Assembly (NCBI GenBank): GCA_022984795.1
Contig: JALIHJ010000048.1
Coordinates: 124,001 to 188,000, forward strand
From: Fabrea salina
Taxonomy: Eukaryota; Ciliophora; Heterotrichea; Heterotrichida; Fabreidae
DNA length: 64,000 nt
Direction of reading: 5' to 3'
A model generated the notes under the pieces. The model searched no databases and was not told the origin of the DNA. It saw only the letters and a program-made list of their open reading frames with translations. Positions 25,422-35,129 of this stretch are shown here, piece by piece (position 1 is the first letter of the stretch; every line of letters starts with the position of its first letter). Made by a program: the position numbers and the translations under genes.

Positions 25422-27605
25422 ATGAACAACGAAGAGTTTTGCAGAAAAGCTTTCAAAGCATCACTGGTCTCAGTTATTCTGGGGTTCCCTATATGGGCGG
25501 GAATCTACTTCGGAGTTTACGAGCCTCTTCTAGACAGAGACTGGAAGTCCTCTGTGTGCACTGTGGTGGATTCATCCAGAATTCAAAACACTCAAACGTT
25601 TACTTACGTAGAGTACAAAGTTAGGCTTGAAATCGAAGGAAACAACTACACTGGGATTGCATGCGGTTCTGACCGGTACAAGGACGGAATTGCTTCTTAC
25701 CAAGAACTAGAAGGAGAAAATGTTTACCCTTACGAATACTGGAAACCTCAGATGCTTCCTAGGTGGCTGTGCTCGCCCAAAATCAGTATTCCGGTTAACA
25801 CAACTCTTGAGTGCAAATGGTGGATTGAAGACAAGAACTTGCTGGGAAAAAACATTTCTGACACAGTGGGGCAATCCATTGAAGTGATGCTTAAAGAAGA
25901 CACTTACACTCCTAAAGCAGACTACTTACTGCTCTGGATAGTACCTTTTGGGCTCATGACAGTATTTCCAGGCTTCCTTATAGTTGCTTTGCTGCTCATT
26001 TATGGTTGTGCGGAAGACTTGAACTACATTAAGTTTTCGCTGTTCAACCTTTTCTACACTGTGTTTTTGGTAGCTTTGCCGTTTGGACTTAGCATTACTG
26101 TAAGAGTCATTAATCTAGTTAACGTGTTCACAAGCAGCCAAGTAACTCTCCAAGTTATAGGCGGACTAACTCTAGTTCTAGAACTGGTTGGGTACTTTGT
26201 GTTCCATTTTAGAACTGAAACTAAGTACACAGCAGTAAAAGCTTTTCCTTTCAGTGTTTTTTCTTACTTTAACCTGCTGCCACTTTTTAGGTACTTTTCA
26301 AGCACCAAAACTGAGCCTGAAAGCATCCAAGAAAGCTCTTTCAAACTAGTGTTTTTAAACAAAACCCTAACTCTCAACTGGCAGATTCCAGTGTTTGCTT
26401 GTTTGAACTTGCATATTTTAAACCAAGAAGAACAAGGCACTTTCCAGTATGCTGCTTTTACACTTAGCATGCTTACTCCCGCAGTTATCTACTTTTCTTT
26501 CAATCCTTTCCACGAGAAGCAACTTAACTTGCACTGGCTCCGGAACTCACTAGTTCAAGTTTTTACTTACTACACTAAAATCCTAAACTTGCTTTTTCTA
26601 GTCACTTACGAAGCAGACCTCTACTACTACTTAGTTTTGTTTTGTGTGATTACTGGAATGCTTGGCAAGTTAGTTTTGTTCAGGCTGGCTCCTTTTAACC
26701 TAGAAACTAAGTATTTACCTAAAGTCTCTGGGTTTTTGTACCCTTTGCTTTTTGACTGCAAAGCCTTTGTGGCACAGAAGTACTGCTTTCCGGACTTCAT
26801 GGTAGATATACTGCAGCATTTTGCAATATCTTCAGCTGAGGTGCTTATGATTTTGCAAGAGGACTTGTATGGGTTTGCTAGCACAGTAGCAGGTTTTAAC
26901 ATTGCTTTCTTTGCAGTTACTTGGGCCCACCTTGTTGTGTACTTGTTGAACAAGAGACTAGCTTATCAAGCGCCTTCGGACTTCAGAAGTTACTCTTTGA
27001 GGACCTACATGAACTGTTCGTTTGTTCTCCAGGTGCTAGGAGTGCTTGTTTCGGCAGGGGATTTAGTTACTGACTTAGTTTACTACTTTAACTCTGAGTT
27101 TGACTCAGAGAGTCTAGAGTACTTTTGCTTGATTTTTTTGCTGGTTTTGCCTTTGTTTTACTTAGTTGTGAGCTCAATCGTGACTGTAGGAGGACTTCTG
27201 AAGAACAACGAAAACAAGAATAGGTTCAAAGCTTTGCTAGTTGGGTTTCCTTTCGTAGTTATGCTTTGGGAATTTAAAGCACTTCCAATACTAGTGCTGT
27301 TTTTGAAGAGCTTCAGTCAAAGAGCAGTGGACTTGATATGGGTGACTTTCCTACTTTCTGAAAGTTTGCTCCAGTGCATTCCACAGTTAGTGATTCAGTG
27401 GATAAACAACTCCAAAGTAGACTGGACTGGACTTGCTGTGGTGAGTGTTGTTTTTTCGATGTTTACAGCACTGAAAGACTTAATTCAAGTTTGGAGAACT
27501 TACAAGAATGAAGGCAACTTTGTGGAAGTTGAAGAAGTTGGAAGAGTTCGCAGTACTTCAAAAGTCCAAGAGTCTGAAAGAAGCGAAGATGTTTCGAAGG
27601 GATAG
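25422..27605 (+). CDS. Polytopic membrane protein of unknown family
   Basis: 727 residues with an N-terminal TM (ASLVSVILGFPIWAGIYFGV), a luminal domain of about 120 residues with paired Cys and N-glycosylation sequons (NNYT, NTT, NIS), then about a dozen hydrophobic helices and a short charged tail (RVRSTSKVQESERSEDV). Near the C-terminus LLSESLLQCIPQLVIQWINN recalls a motif in XK-like scramblases, but the resemblance is weak. It follows the kelch copy 2 stop by 13 bp on the same strand. Confidence 0.65.
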   Translation: MNNEEFCRKAFKASLVSVILGFPIWAGIYFGVYEPLLDRDWKSSVCTVVDSSRIQNTQTFTYVEYKVRLEIEGNNYTGIACGSDRYKDGIASYQELEGENVYPYEYWKPQMLPRWLCSPKISIPVNTTLECKWWIEDKNLLGKNISDTVGQSIEVMLKEDTYTPKADYLLLWIVPFGLMTVFPGFLIVALLLIYGCAEDLNYIKFSLFNLFYTVFLVALPFGLSITVRVINLVNVFTSSQVTLQVIGGLTLVLELVGYFVFHFRTETKYTAVKAFPFSVFSYFNLLPLFRYFSSTKTEPESIQESSFKLVFLNKTLTLNWQIPVFACLNLHILNQEEQGTFQYAAFTLSMLTPAVIYFSFNPFHEKQLNLHWLRNSLVQVFTYYTKILNLLFLVTYEADLYYYLVLFCVITGMLGKLVLFRLAPFNLETKYLPKVSGFLYPLLFDCKAFVAQKYCFPDFMVDILQHFAISSAEVLMILQEDLYGFASTVAGFNIAFFAVTWAHLVVYLLNKRLAYQAPSDFRSYSLRTYMNCSFVLQVLGVLVSAGDLVTDLVYYFNSEFDSESLEYFCLIFLLVLPLFYLVVSSIVTVGGLLKNNENKNRFKALLVGFPFVVMLWEFKALPILVLFLKSFSQRAVDLIWVTFLLSESLLQCIPQLVIQWINNSKVDWTGLAVVSVVFSMFTALKDLIQVWRTYKNEGNFVEVEEVGRVRSTSKVQESERSEDVSKG

Positions 27606-27618
27606 TTTATGTTAAATA

Positions 27619-28884
27619 TTACAATCTGGTGTAACCTAAAGGGGAAGTATTTCTGGAAACTTTAGTGTTGATACTGTGCAGCATAGCGTTTCTGCGGCTG
27701 AAAATAGTTTGGTTAGCTTTGGGAGAAGGAGTCTCAGAGCGGTTAGAGGAAACAAACAACCCTGAATTAGCAAGGTTGTGGGAGTGGTCTAAGGACTTTG
27801 AAACATTGGACTTCCTAGCTTTAAGTCCAGTCGTGAAAATAGGAGTGGAGTTCTTAGGAGGTCTGGTGCTTGTGGATTTGTGCCTAGGAGCTTCTTCTTC
27901 TGAGATGGACTTAGAGTGTTCTTTCATGTAGTCACTGAGTCTTTCTTGGTAGCAGCCTCGGAGTTTGGGGTTCTGGAGCACGGTTTTGGTGTTTTTAAGT
28001 TCGGTTTTAAGGGTGCTTATAAGGGTTTTTTGCCTTTGGCTGATTAAGTCTTTGAGTTCGAGTTCTTTTTCGTACTTAAACTTTTTTTCGTTGAGTTGGT
28101 TCTGCAACTCGTTGATTTCTTTGTTGTGTTGTTGCTTCATGTCTTCTTTTTCTTGTTCGGCTTCTTTTATCTTGTCTTTGTAGAACTGAAGAGTGTTTTC
28201 GAGTTCGTTTTCAGCAAAGGTTTGTTTGTTTTTGGCTTCTTCTTTGGCAGTTTTGTAGGACTCTATGATGTCTTTGTAGCTATCAATTTGGAGTTTTAAA
28301 CTTTCGATAGTTTTCAGGTGGTCGTCGGGGGGCTCTTTTACGATGTATTCTTTTTCAACTATTTTTTCTTTGATTCTGTTTTGGGTCACCATGAACTGCA
28401 TGTCACCCATTAACTTACGGAGGTCTTTGATGATTAAGTTCTTTTTGTTGAGTTCAGTTTTTAGGTTCATGCACTCTGCTTTGAGTCGTTTGATTTCGTC
28501 ATGGTGCTTGTGGGACATCTGGCCTATAGTTGACTGGAATTCTTTCTTTGCTTTGTTTCGAACAATGATAGAGTTAGCCGAGATTTCTTCGTCTTTGGCA
28601 AGGCGTAAGTTCTCGACTTTTTCTTTTAGAGCTTCGACCTTTAGGTCTTCTGGTTTAGTTTCTGGTTGGTTTTCTGCTTTAGGTGATATGATTTCACTGA
28701 GGTGGATAGACTGAAGTTTTGAATCTTCTCGAGAAGGTTTCTTTAAAGAGTCAAAAAGCTTCTGTATGTTAGGGTGGTTTTTGTACTTTTTGGAAAGGTG
28801 CGGTTTCTTCTCAAACTCTTCCCAAAACTCGTAATCAGAGTCAGACGTTCTTAAGTCAGGTGACTCGCTTCTGGAGTTATCCAT
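27619..28884 (-). CDS. Coiled-coil protein of unknown function
   Basis: 421 residues. An acidic N-terminus (DSDYEFWEEFEKKPHLSKKY) precedes long Lys/Glu heptads (about residues 80-310, for example YKDIIESYKTAKEEAKNKQT). The C-terminal basic Ser/Thr/Pro-rich tail has repeated (S/T)P sites (SETPSPKANQ, RNTSPLGY). Such proteins in ciliates are often cytoskeletal or basal-body components regulated by phosphorylation, but no family is recognised. Convergent with the polytopic gene, 13 bp between stops. Confidence 0.6.
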   Translation of the reverse strand: MDNSRSESPDLRTSDSDYEFWEEFEKKPHLSKKYKNHPNIQKLFDSLKKPSREDSKLQSIHLSEIISPKAENQPETKPEDLKVEALKEKVENLRLAKDEEISANSIIVRNKAKKEFQSTIGQMSHKHHDEIKRLKAECMNLKTELNKKNLIIKDLRKLMGDMQFMVTQNRIKEKIVEKEYIVKEPPDDHLKTIESLKLQIDSYKDIIESYKTAKEEAKNKQTFAENELENTLQFYKDKIKEAEQEKEDMKQQHNKEINELQNQLNEKKFKYEKELELKDLISQRQKTLISTLKTELKNTKTVLQNPKLRGCYQERLSDYMKEHSKSISEEEAPRHKSTSTRPPKNSTPIFTTGLKARKSNVSKSLDHSHNLANSGLFVSSNRSETPSPKANQTIFSRRNAMLHSINTKVSRNTSPLGYTRL

Positions 28885-28958
28885 TTACTAACTTAAAAAC
28901 CCAGACTTAAACTCTTGGAAGTTCAGGAAATTACACTTGCACCCTCTAAATATTCCCA

Positions 28959-30269
28959 TTACTTAACAAAGTGAATGTGGAATTCAGACATACTCTCTAG
29001 TTTCCTAGAGCACATTCTGCAAAACCTAGTTCTGCCCATACACTTAGACGACAAGCACCTAACGTTCACAGGGTCAGTGGGTTGGAACCTTTTGATGTTT
29101 CCACAGTTAGGACAGTAACAGTAGTCAGGACTTGAGTTCTTTAGTGAAATGTAACCTGAAAACTTAACTGAATCTTTCGTCTGGGCAGGGCACTTGAGCT
29201 CGTGGAACAACCCTAGTTTGGAGTTCTCTCCACAATACGCACAAAACTTACTTCCACACGTAGTGCAGTGGACACTGTCTATTTTCTTTTCTAAACAAAA
29301 AGAACTGCAGTTTTTGCATCTACTCAGATTCAAAGTACTGGCTAGTCTGTGCTTTTTGTTTTTTTTGAACTCCAAACAAAGAAAGCACCTGTTTTTCTGG
29401 GGTTTTTGTTGGTTGTAGCACTCAGTGCATATGATGTGCTTGCATAGAAGTTCGTAGGTAGCTATTCTTGACTCACAGAAAAAGCAAGTGAAGTTCTCTG
29501 AAGTAGGCTTTTCGTTGAAGCAGTTTGAGCATAGTAGTGAACCTGTTTTAACTTCTTCGTATTCAGCGTAGGCTTGAGTGCACTTGCAACAAGTTACTTT
29601 GCAGAACTCGCACCCTTCAGTTTGTTTGGTTTTTTGACACTCAAAGCAGTAACTATGGCCGCACTGCATAGTTGTAGTTTCCGAGTAAACTAAGTTACAC
29701 TTGCAGCACTGTTTAGGAGTTTTGAATTCTTGTGGGAGAGTTTTAGGTTCCTCAAAAGAAACTGTTCTAGAGAAGTTCTCTATAGTTTCTGACTTTTGAC
29801 TGTTGAGGAAAGCACTAAAACTCTGTTCCTGTTCTTGTGAGAAACTAAAAGTCCTTGAAAAGAAGCAACTAGGAGCACTCAGTAGGGTTTCTAGGTGCTT
29901 CTTTAAGTTGGTGGAAGTGTCTGTGTAAACTCCGAAGTTTTGGTGTAAAAACTCCTGTGCAACTCTGGAGTCACTTAAGCATTCCAGAAGGTCCTCGCAT
30001 TGCTTTTTTTGGCTCCGCAGCTCAGAAACTACTTGGTATGAAGAGTGCAGTATATAGTCTACGAGGCACTCTGTTTGGTGAGTAACTAGTTTTGTTTGGG
30101 CTTCGTAGGTGTCTTTGAATTTAAGCAGTAAGTTCTTGAGTTTGATAGATGCTGAAACCTGGACTGAGTGGAAAGTAGAGTGCTTATTTGCGAAGTGCTC
30201 GCACATAAGAACTGGAGGGTCTTCGCAGCTGCACTCATAGTTGGCCAGTTTGCAGTCTTCACATATCAT
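28959..30269 (-). CDS. B-box-like and multi zinc-finger (RING/IBR-like) protein
   Basis: 436 residues. N-terminal Cys/His cluster (CEDCKLANYECSCEDPPVLM, CEHFANKHSTFHS) has B-box spacing, followed by a coiled coil (about 45-130). From residue 185 on there are repeated C..C zinc ribbons: CCKCNLVYSETTTMQCGHSY, CSNCF, CFFCESR, CRNC-type pairs, and CTTCGSKFCAYCGENSKLG, which has the IBR/RING2 pattern of RBR ligases. The TRIAD order is imperfect, so ligase activity is only possible. The start ATG lies in the usual TAAATG context. Confidence 0.65.
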   Translation of the reverse strand: MICEDCKLANYECSCEDPPVLMCEHFANKHSTFHSVQVSASIKLKNLLLKFKDTYEAQTKLVTHQTECLVDYILHSSYQVVSELRSQKKQCEDLLECLSDSRVAQEFLHQNFGVYTDTSTNLKKHLETLLSAPSCFFSRTFSFSQEQEQSFSAFLNSQKSETIENFSRTVSFEEPKTLPQEFKTPKQCCKCNLVYSETTTMQCGHSYCFECQKTKQTEGCEFCKVTCCKCTQAYAEYEEVKTGSLLCSNCFNEKPTSENFTCFFCESRIATYELLCKHIICTECYNQQKPQKNRCFLCLEFKKNKKHRLASTLNLSRCKNCSSFCLEKKIDSVHCTTCGSKFCAYCGENSKLGLFHELKCPAQTKDSVKFSGYISLKNSSPDYCYCPNCGNIKRFQPTDPVNVRCLSSKCMGRTRFCRMCSRKLESMSEFHIHFVK

Positions 30270-30406
30270 TTATTAGTATTTAGGGTCCGAGAAAAAGAGT
30301 TCCTGACAAATCTGTGTCCTTACAACTTTTAGAATCTTAGTTAAACCTGAATTAAGTTTAATTCAATTTTTGCATTGTTTTTTGGTTAGGATTTTTTCTT
30401 GTCTTT

Positions 30407-31459
30407 TTATGACACTATTTCACACAGTGCTACAGACCACACTCTACTAATATGGCCTTGTAGTTCTTGAGTCTGTTTACCTGTAGAGAGGTCCCAAACT
30501 CTTACTGACTTGTCTCCAGGATAGCCGCTTCCAGACACCAAGTACTTGTCATCACTTGATAGTTTGACTGAAAGTACTCCTCCAGTTTTTCCTCTGAGTA
30601 CTTGAATAGTTTCTCCCGAAGTGAGACTCCACACTCTAATGCTTTTTTCTACATTTCCTGAGACTAAAAACTGATCGTCACTTGAAATGGCAACTGATTT
30701 GACATCAGCACAATGTCCTTGTAGTACTCTAATCAGGTCTCCAGAAGTAAGACTCCACACTCTAGCAGTGCAGTCACTACTCCCGGAGACAATGTATTGG
30801 TCAGTCTTGGAAATAGCCACTGAGTTGACCCAATCACTATGGCCTTCAAGGACTCGAATCACTTCTCCAGTAACTAGACTCCACACCCTAAGTGTTTTGT
30901 CACGACTACCAGAGACAATGAATTGGTCCTTGCTAGAAATGGCCACTGACTTAACATAATGATTATGGCCTGTTAGTATTAGAGTGGCTATTCCAGAAGC
31001 TAGACTCCACACTCTAAGTGTTTTGTCTGCACTCCCCGACACAACCCACTCGCCATCGCTAGAAATGGCTACAGACCATACCTCATCACTGTGACCCTGA
31101 AGTACTTGGGTTATTTGTTCAGTAGCTAGACTCCACACTCGAATGGTGGAATCCTGACCACCAGACACTAGTATCCCCTTTTTCGGGGACACAGCGACTG
31201 AATAGACAGCTCCAGTATGGCCTTCCAGAACTCTAGCTTGTTTGAACACAGGCTTCAGTACCTCAGAGTGAAAAGAGGCTTCATAGAATTGCTTGTTGAC
31301 TCTTGCAATTCCAATTATCTCTTCAGGATTCAGAAACTTGAGCACCTCTAGAATGGGTCTCAGATTACCTACTCTTTCAAAGGTGAATAGTTTCCTGGTC
31401 TCATTCCAGACTCTGATGGTCTTATCATCACTTCCGCTTACAATCATTCTAGACTCCAT
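30407..31459 (-). CDS. WD40 beta-propeller protein with N-terminal F-box-like insert
   Basis: 350 residues. Residues 5-20 (MIVSGSDDKTIRVWN) are one half-blade. Residues 28-60 (LRPILEVLKFLNPEEIIGIA, RVNKQFYEA) look like an F-box. From residue 75 on there are six to seven WD40 repeats of about 42 residues, very similar to each other (VWSVAISSDGEWVVSGSADK, TLRVWSLASG). The N-terminal half-blade probably closes the ring. An SCF-type substrate adaptor is possible. Repeat similarity at the DNA level suggests recent homogenisation. Confidence 0.85.
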   Translation of the reverse strand: MESRMIVSGSDDKTIRVWNETRKLFTFERVGNLRPILEVLKFLNPEEIIGIARVNKQFYEASFHSEVLKPVFKQARVLEGHTGAVYSVAVSPKKGILVSGGQDSTIRVWSLATEQITQVLQGHSDEVWSVAISSDGEWVVSGSADKTLRVWSLASGIATLILTGHNHYVKSVAISSKDQFIVSGSRDKTLRVWSLVTGEVIRVLEGHSDWVNSVAISKTDQYIVSGSSDCTARVWSLTSGDLIRVLQGHCADVKSVAISSDDQFLVSGNVEKSIRVWSLTSGETIQVLRGKTGGVLSVKLSSDDKYLVSGSGYPGDKSVRVWDLSTGKQTQELQGHISRVWSVALCEIVS

Positions 31460-31506
31460 TTATTATGCATTACTACAAATCAAACTCTAAATAATTATCC
31501 TTTTAA

Positions 31507-32805
31507 CTAAGAATTACACAAAACAGACTTGAACTCTTCGAAGTTCAAAGTTGAATTATGGTCCAGGTCTTGCAAGTCTTTGTTTGAAAGCAGCCCGTCA
31601 TTGTCTAAGTCGAAGTGCTTGAATATAAAGTACAACACTTCCTCGTTTAAGGTGCTTAAGTCAAATGTTGCTGTAAAAAACTCGGAAAAGTAGACTCTGT
31701 TAGTGAACTTTTTAGTACTTAAAAGTCTTTTTAAGTCTTTACAAGAAATGTACCCTTTTTTGTCATAGTCAATGGACTCGAACATTTGAACTAGGGGCTT
31801 AACTCTTTGATAATCAATGCATTTAGCAGCTACTCCCATGCACTGCTTCACAAACTGGCTTTTTTTGGAGCTCAAAAGGCTACTTAGAACCCAGTCAGGA
31901 ACTAGTTTGGGCTCTCCAAAAAACCAACTGTGCTTGAGGGCTTTGCTGGCTGTAATCCTTTTGTGGGGATTGGGTTCTAGTAACTTGGACACCAAGTCCT
32001 TAGCCTGTGGACTGAAGTCTGACCAGTCTTTTGCAAGCTTATAGTTAGTGATTGCTTCAAATACTTCTTCAATGGACTCGCCAGTAAAAGGGTGTTTTCC
32101 AGATAACATGTAGTAAGCAAGCACTCCTACTGACCAAATATCGCAAGACTTGGTGTATTTCTGGGAAATAACTTCTGGAGCCATGAAAAACGGAGAACCT
32201 ACTCTTGCTTTGACTACTTGATTTGCACCCAAAAACCTAGACAAGCCGAAGTCTATTATTTTGGGGTCTTTCTGGTCAAGCAGTATAACGTTTTCAGCTT
32301 TAATGTCTCTGTGGGCAATGCTTTGTGTGTGCAAGTAGTTCACAGTTTGCAAAAGGAGTTTTAAAATATGGACAACTTCTTCTTGTCCAAGTTTTTTTTT
32401 GGCTTCAATTGTTTGCTGGAGGGTTTGGCCTTTACAGTATTCAGTTATGAAGTGCACAGAGTAGTCGTCTTCACACGTATCAATTAGTCTAAGAACTCTG
32501 GGATGGTCTAGATGCTTCAAGACCTTAGACTCCCTTTTGATCATTTTAGCTTCAATAGAGCACTTAGGGATGGTTTTAACAACTACTTCTAGAGAGCCAT
32601 TGCAGTCTTTGCTAGACCGGTCAAGTTTGTTAACTCTAACTGCAGTTCTTACCAGTCCGAACTTTCCCTCTGCAATAGTTTGTTTTATTTGGTAGTACTT
32701 CATAAGTTCTGTTTAGGGTTTACTTTTTTGGTCGCGTACTTCGGTAGTAGTGTCCCTTGCAGTCTTTTCGACCTCTGCTTTTTTCTTGGCCAGGCAGATA
32801 CCCAT
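31507..32805 (-). CDS. CDPK-like protein kinase with degenerate EF hands, N-myristoylated, one 15-nt intron
   Basis: Exons 32724-32805 and 31507-32708; intron 32709-32723 (gtaaaccctaaacag) removes an in-frame TAA. The first exon encodes MGICLAKKKAEVEKTARDTT, adding a myristoylation (Gly2) and palmitoylation (Cys4) signal that a reading from the internal ATG would miss. 427 residues. Kinase landmarks: EGKFGLVR, VVVKTIPK, AHRDIKAENV, IIDFG, APEVI. The C-terminal EF hands are unequal: DLDNDGLLSNKD is intact, DYDKKGYISCKD is partial, and the others look degenerate. Calcium control is therefore probably altered from canonical CDPKs. Confidence 0.93.
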
Positions 32806-32817
32806 GATTTAATTTAA

Positions 32818-34230
32818 TTAGTCAGGAGAACCCCTTTTGACAGGTCTTCTGTACTGAGTTACTTCGTTGAACTGGCACATGTCGTTTTTCCTGCTTCCAA
32901 AGTCTATTAAGTAAGCTTTGATGTTGTCGCCTTGCACAAGTACTTTTGGCACTCCGGACTGGAACCCTTCTTCAATCTGTCTCGAACCCTCTGCAGTGTA
33001 GGGCTTGAACTTTCCATCGTCGTCTTTCCAGTACCAAATAACATCTCCAGGCCGTATAAGGTTGATTTTTTCCTCTTCTTCTTGAGTGAGGCGTCTCACG
33101 GTTCTAGTGATTTTGGAACCTGGAAGAACTTGTTTGTGTGGAGGAGGGTCCTTGAACTCTATTCTATACTTATTTCCGTTAATGTTGATGAAGCACTCTT
33201 TTTGGCCACTTCGATAAGCTTGTTCTATGGTTGAGCATGAATCTTGGTCGTACGGAATAAAATCACCTTTGTCTCCAAGCCAAGCCCATTTAACTTCTTC
33301 TTGCGAACCTATGGCCTTTATGAAATTCTCAAGTTCTGTTTTGGCTTCTGCTGCTCTGTTTCCAGTGATTATAAATTGACCAGTGCTTGAGTTGTAATTA
33401 AGTTTAGAGAGTCCAAATTTCGTTTTGATTTGATCGTCTTTTTTTTGTTGCTTTATTTGTATGGCTACGTTTTTAGGGCAGATTAAAGTAGCACCCAACG
33501 GAGTTGGAGCGATTTTTTCTTCTTCAAATTGACTAAGTGCAGGTGAAGGGTTATGAGGGGGCTGGCTGAAGTTAGGCGGTGTTATTGATGAAGGGTTGTG
33601 CTGAGGGGGCTGGCTGAAGTTAGGCGGTGTTATTGATGGAGGTTTGTATTGAGGAGGCTGGCTGAAGTTAGGCGGTGTTGTTGATGGAGGGTTGCATTGG
33701 TAAATATCACTAGAAAATTGATCAGATGCACCAGGAAACCCTTGAGGCTGTTGCATTCCTGTAGGAAACCCCTGAGGCTGTTGCATTCCTGTAGGGAACC
33801 CCTGAGGCTGTTGCATTCCTGTAGGGAACCCCTGAGGCTGTTGCATTCCTGTAGGGAACCCTTGAGGCTGTTGCATTCCTGTAGGGAACCCCTGAGGCTG
33901 TTGCATTCCTGGAAGCTGATTAGGAAACCCTTGAGGCTGTTGCATTCTAGTAATTCCAGGCCCACTTGGAGGTACAGTAAATTCACTGTTCCCAGGAATA
34001 TTAACGGACGGGCTATTAGGTACTTGGTTAAGCAAAGGGTTATTTGGTTGAACACCGGACATTTGTTGCTGCATTCTCAAATCTTGACCAGGGAATCCTT
34101 GATTCACTTGCTGTGGAAACTGATTGACAGGTGGCATTGCAGCTTGGCCATTTCCAGCGCTGTTTCTTTTAATTAAAGATTCAACATATTCTTTGGGAGT
34201 CATTCCACCAGGGAACTGTGGTGCTGACAT
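32818..34230 (-). CDS. Tandem-WWE domain protein with Gln/Pro-rich repeat region
   Basis: 470 residues. The N-terminal half is low complexity: decapeptides MQQPQGFPTG repeated about seven times, then 16-residue units built on PPNFSQPPQ. The C-terminal half holds two WWE-type domains, VKWAWLGDKGDFIPYDQDSC with YRIEFKD, and VIWYWKDDDGKFKPYTAEGS with AYLIDF and NEVTQYRRPVKR. WWE domains bind iso-ADP-ribose in poly-ADP-ribose or ubiquitin pathways. No ligase or PARP domain accompanies them, so it is a reader or adaptor by inference. Confidence 0.82.
   Translation of the reverse strand: MSAPQFPGGMTPKEYVESLIKRNSAGNGQAAMPPVNQFPQQVNQGFPGQDLRMQQQMSGVQPNNPLLNQVPNSPSVNIPGNSEFTVPPSGPGITRMQQPQGFPNQLPGMQQPQGFPTGMQQPQGFPTGMQQPQGFPTGMQQPQGFPTGMQQPQGFPTGMQQPQGFPGASDQFSSDIYQCNPPSTTPPNFSQPPQYKPPSITPPNFSQPPQHNPSSITPPNFSQPPHNPSPALSQFEEEKIAPTPLGATLICPKNVAIQIKQQKKDDQIKTKFGLSKLNYNSSTGQFIITGNRAAEAKTELENFIKAIGSQEEVKWAWLGDKGDFIPYDQDSCSTIEQAYRSGQKECFININGNKYRIEFKDPPPHKQVLPGSKITRTVRRLTQEEEEKINLIRPGDVIWYWKDDDGKFKPYTAEGSRQIEEGFQSGVPKVLVQGDNIKAYLIDFGSRKNDMCQFNEVTQYRRPVKRGSPD
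33731..33950 (-). repeat. 30-bp coding minisatellite (decapeptide MQQPQGFPTG)
   Basis: Unit on the plus strand is close to cctgtagggaacccctgagg plus ctgttgcatt. About six nearly perfect copies are flanked by degenerate ones. The frame is preserved because the unit is a multiple of 3. A second, more diverged 48-bp coding repeat (PPNFSQPPQ...) lies at about 33546-33700. Confidence 0.9.
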
Positions 34231-34260
34231 ATTTATCTATAATACCCAGAAGTATAATAA

Positions 34261-35079
34261 ATGTTCAACAGGATTTTTTCTAAATGGAAACCCTATGTGC
34301 TGCACTACAAAGTGGAAGGCCGTATCACAGAAAAAACGTAACACACACTTAGAACAGCACAGATAAAACAGCAGTTGAAGCTAGCCCCTTCTTTCAATCC
34401 AAAGTTGATCTGTTTAAGTGTGAACTCAGCACGGGGGTCACTTCTGCAAGCACAACTCATATCCTCAGAGTTCCAAAAAGTCTCAGAAAGCCTTGGAATA
34501 GCTTACTACACCTTTGCAGAAGACGTTGCTATGGGTGCAGGGTACGCTCTTTTGTCCTCAGGAACCAAAGCCTTTGCTGACCCCCACTCACTAATAGGAG
34601 GGATATCAGCTTCTTTGCAAGGAGTTTCTTTAGTGAACTTTGTGTCCAAGTTCCAAGTGAAGCCCAAAATAATATCTTCAGGAGACAACAAAGTAAGACT
34701 GAGTCCTTTTGAAGAAGTGAGTTCCAAAGACCAAGTTTGGGTGGAGGAGCTCTTAGCAAAACGCGAAGCTTTGTTAAAAGAAGTGGTCCTAAGGAACAGA
34801 CCTGGACTTGAAGAAAAAGGAGAAGTCTTCGGAGGCGAAGCTTACTCAGGCAAACAAGCTTTAGATTTAGAGTTGGTGGACTACATCGGGGAAGTGCACA
34901 CTCAAGTCGAAGAAGAGTTTCCTGACTCCACAGTAGTTGAAAAGTCTGTTAAAGCCAGAGACGGGTTCCAAATGGGTTTAGAAGAACTAGGCAGTGTGAA
35001 CGCCTGGAACAACTACGTTAACGAGTGGCTTGACCACAAGCATTTTGAAGTCCTGACTCACAGACTAGGCACTTCTTAA
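34261..35079 (+). CDS. S49 (SppA/SohB) family protein lacking the catalytic serine, one 15-nt intron
   Basis: Exons 34261-34337 and 34353-35079, intron 34338-34352 (gtaacacacacttag), which removes an in-frame TAA. 267 residues. The core follows S49 peptidases: ICLSVNSARGSLLQAQLI (normally INSPGGS), AEDVAMGAGYALLSSGTKAF (normally AASGGYW..A), then SLIGGISA and SGDNKVRLSPFEEV. The position of the nucleophilic Ser (ASGGY) reads MGAGY, so the Ser is Gly here, while the Lys in DNKVRLSPF may remain. Probable mitochondrial pseudo-protease; the N-terminus is basic. It diverges from the WWE gene over 30 bp. Confidence 0.85.
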
Positions 35080-35129
35080 TACATTTAAACTTAAAAGAAC
35101 TACAGCCAGAATTTAACATTTAATTAGAA

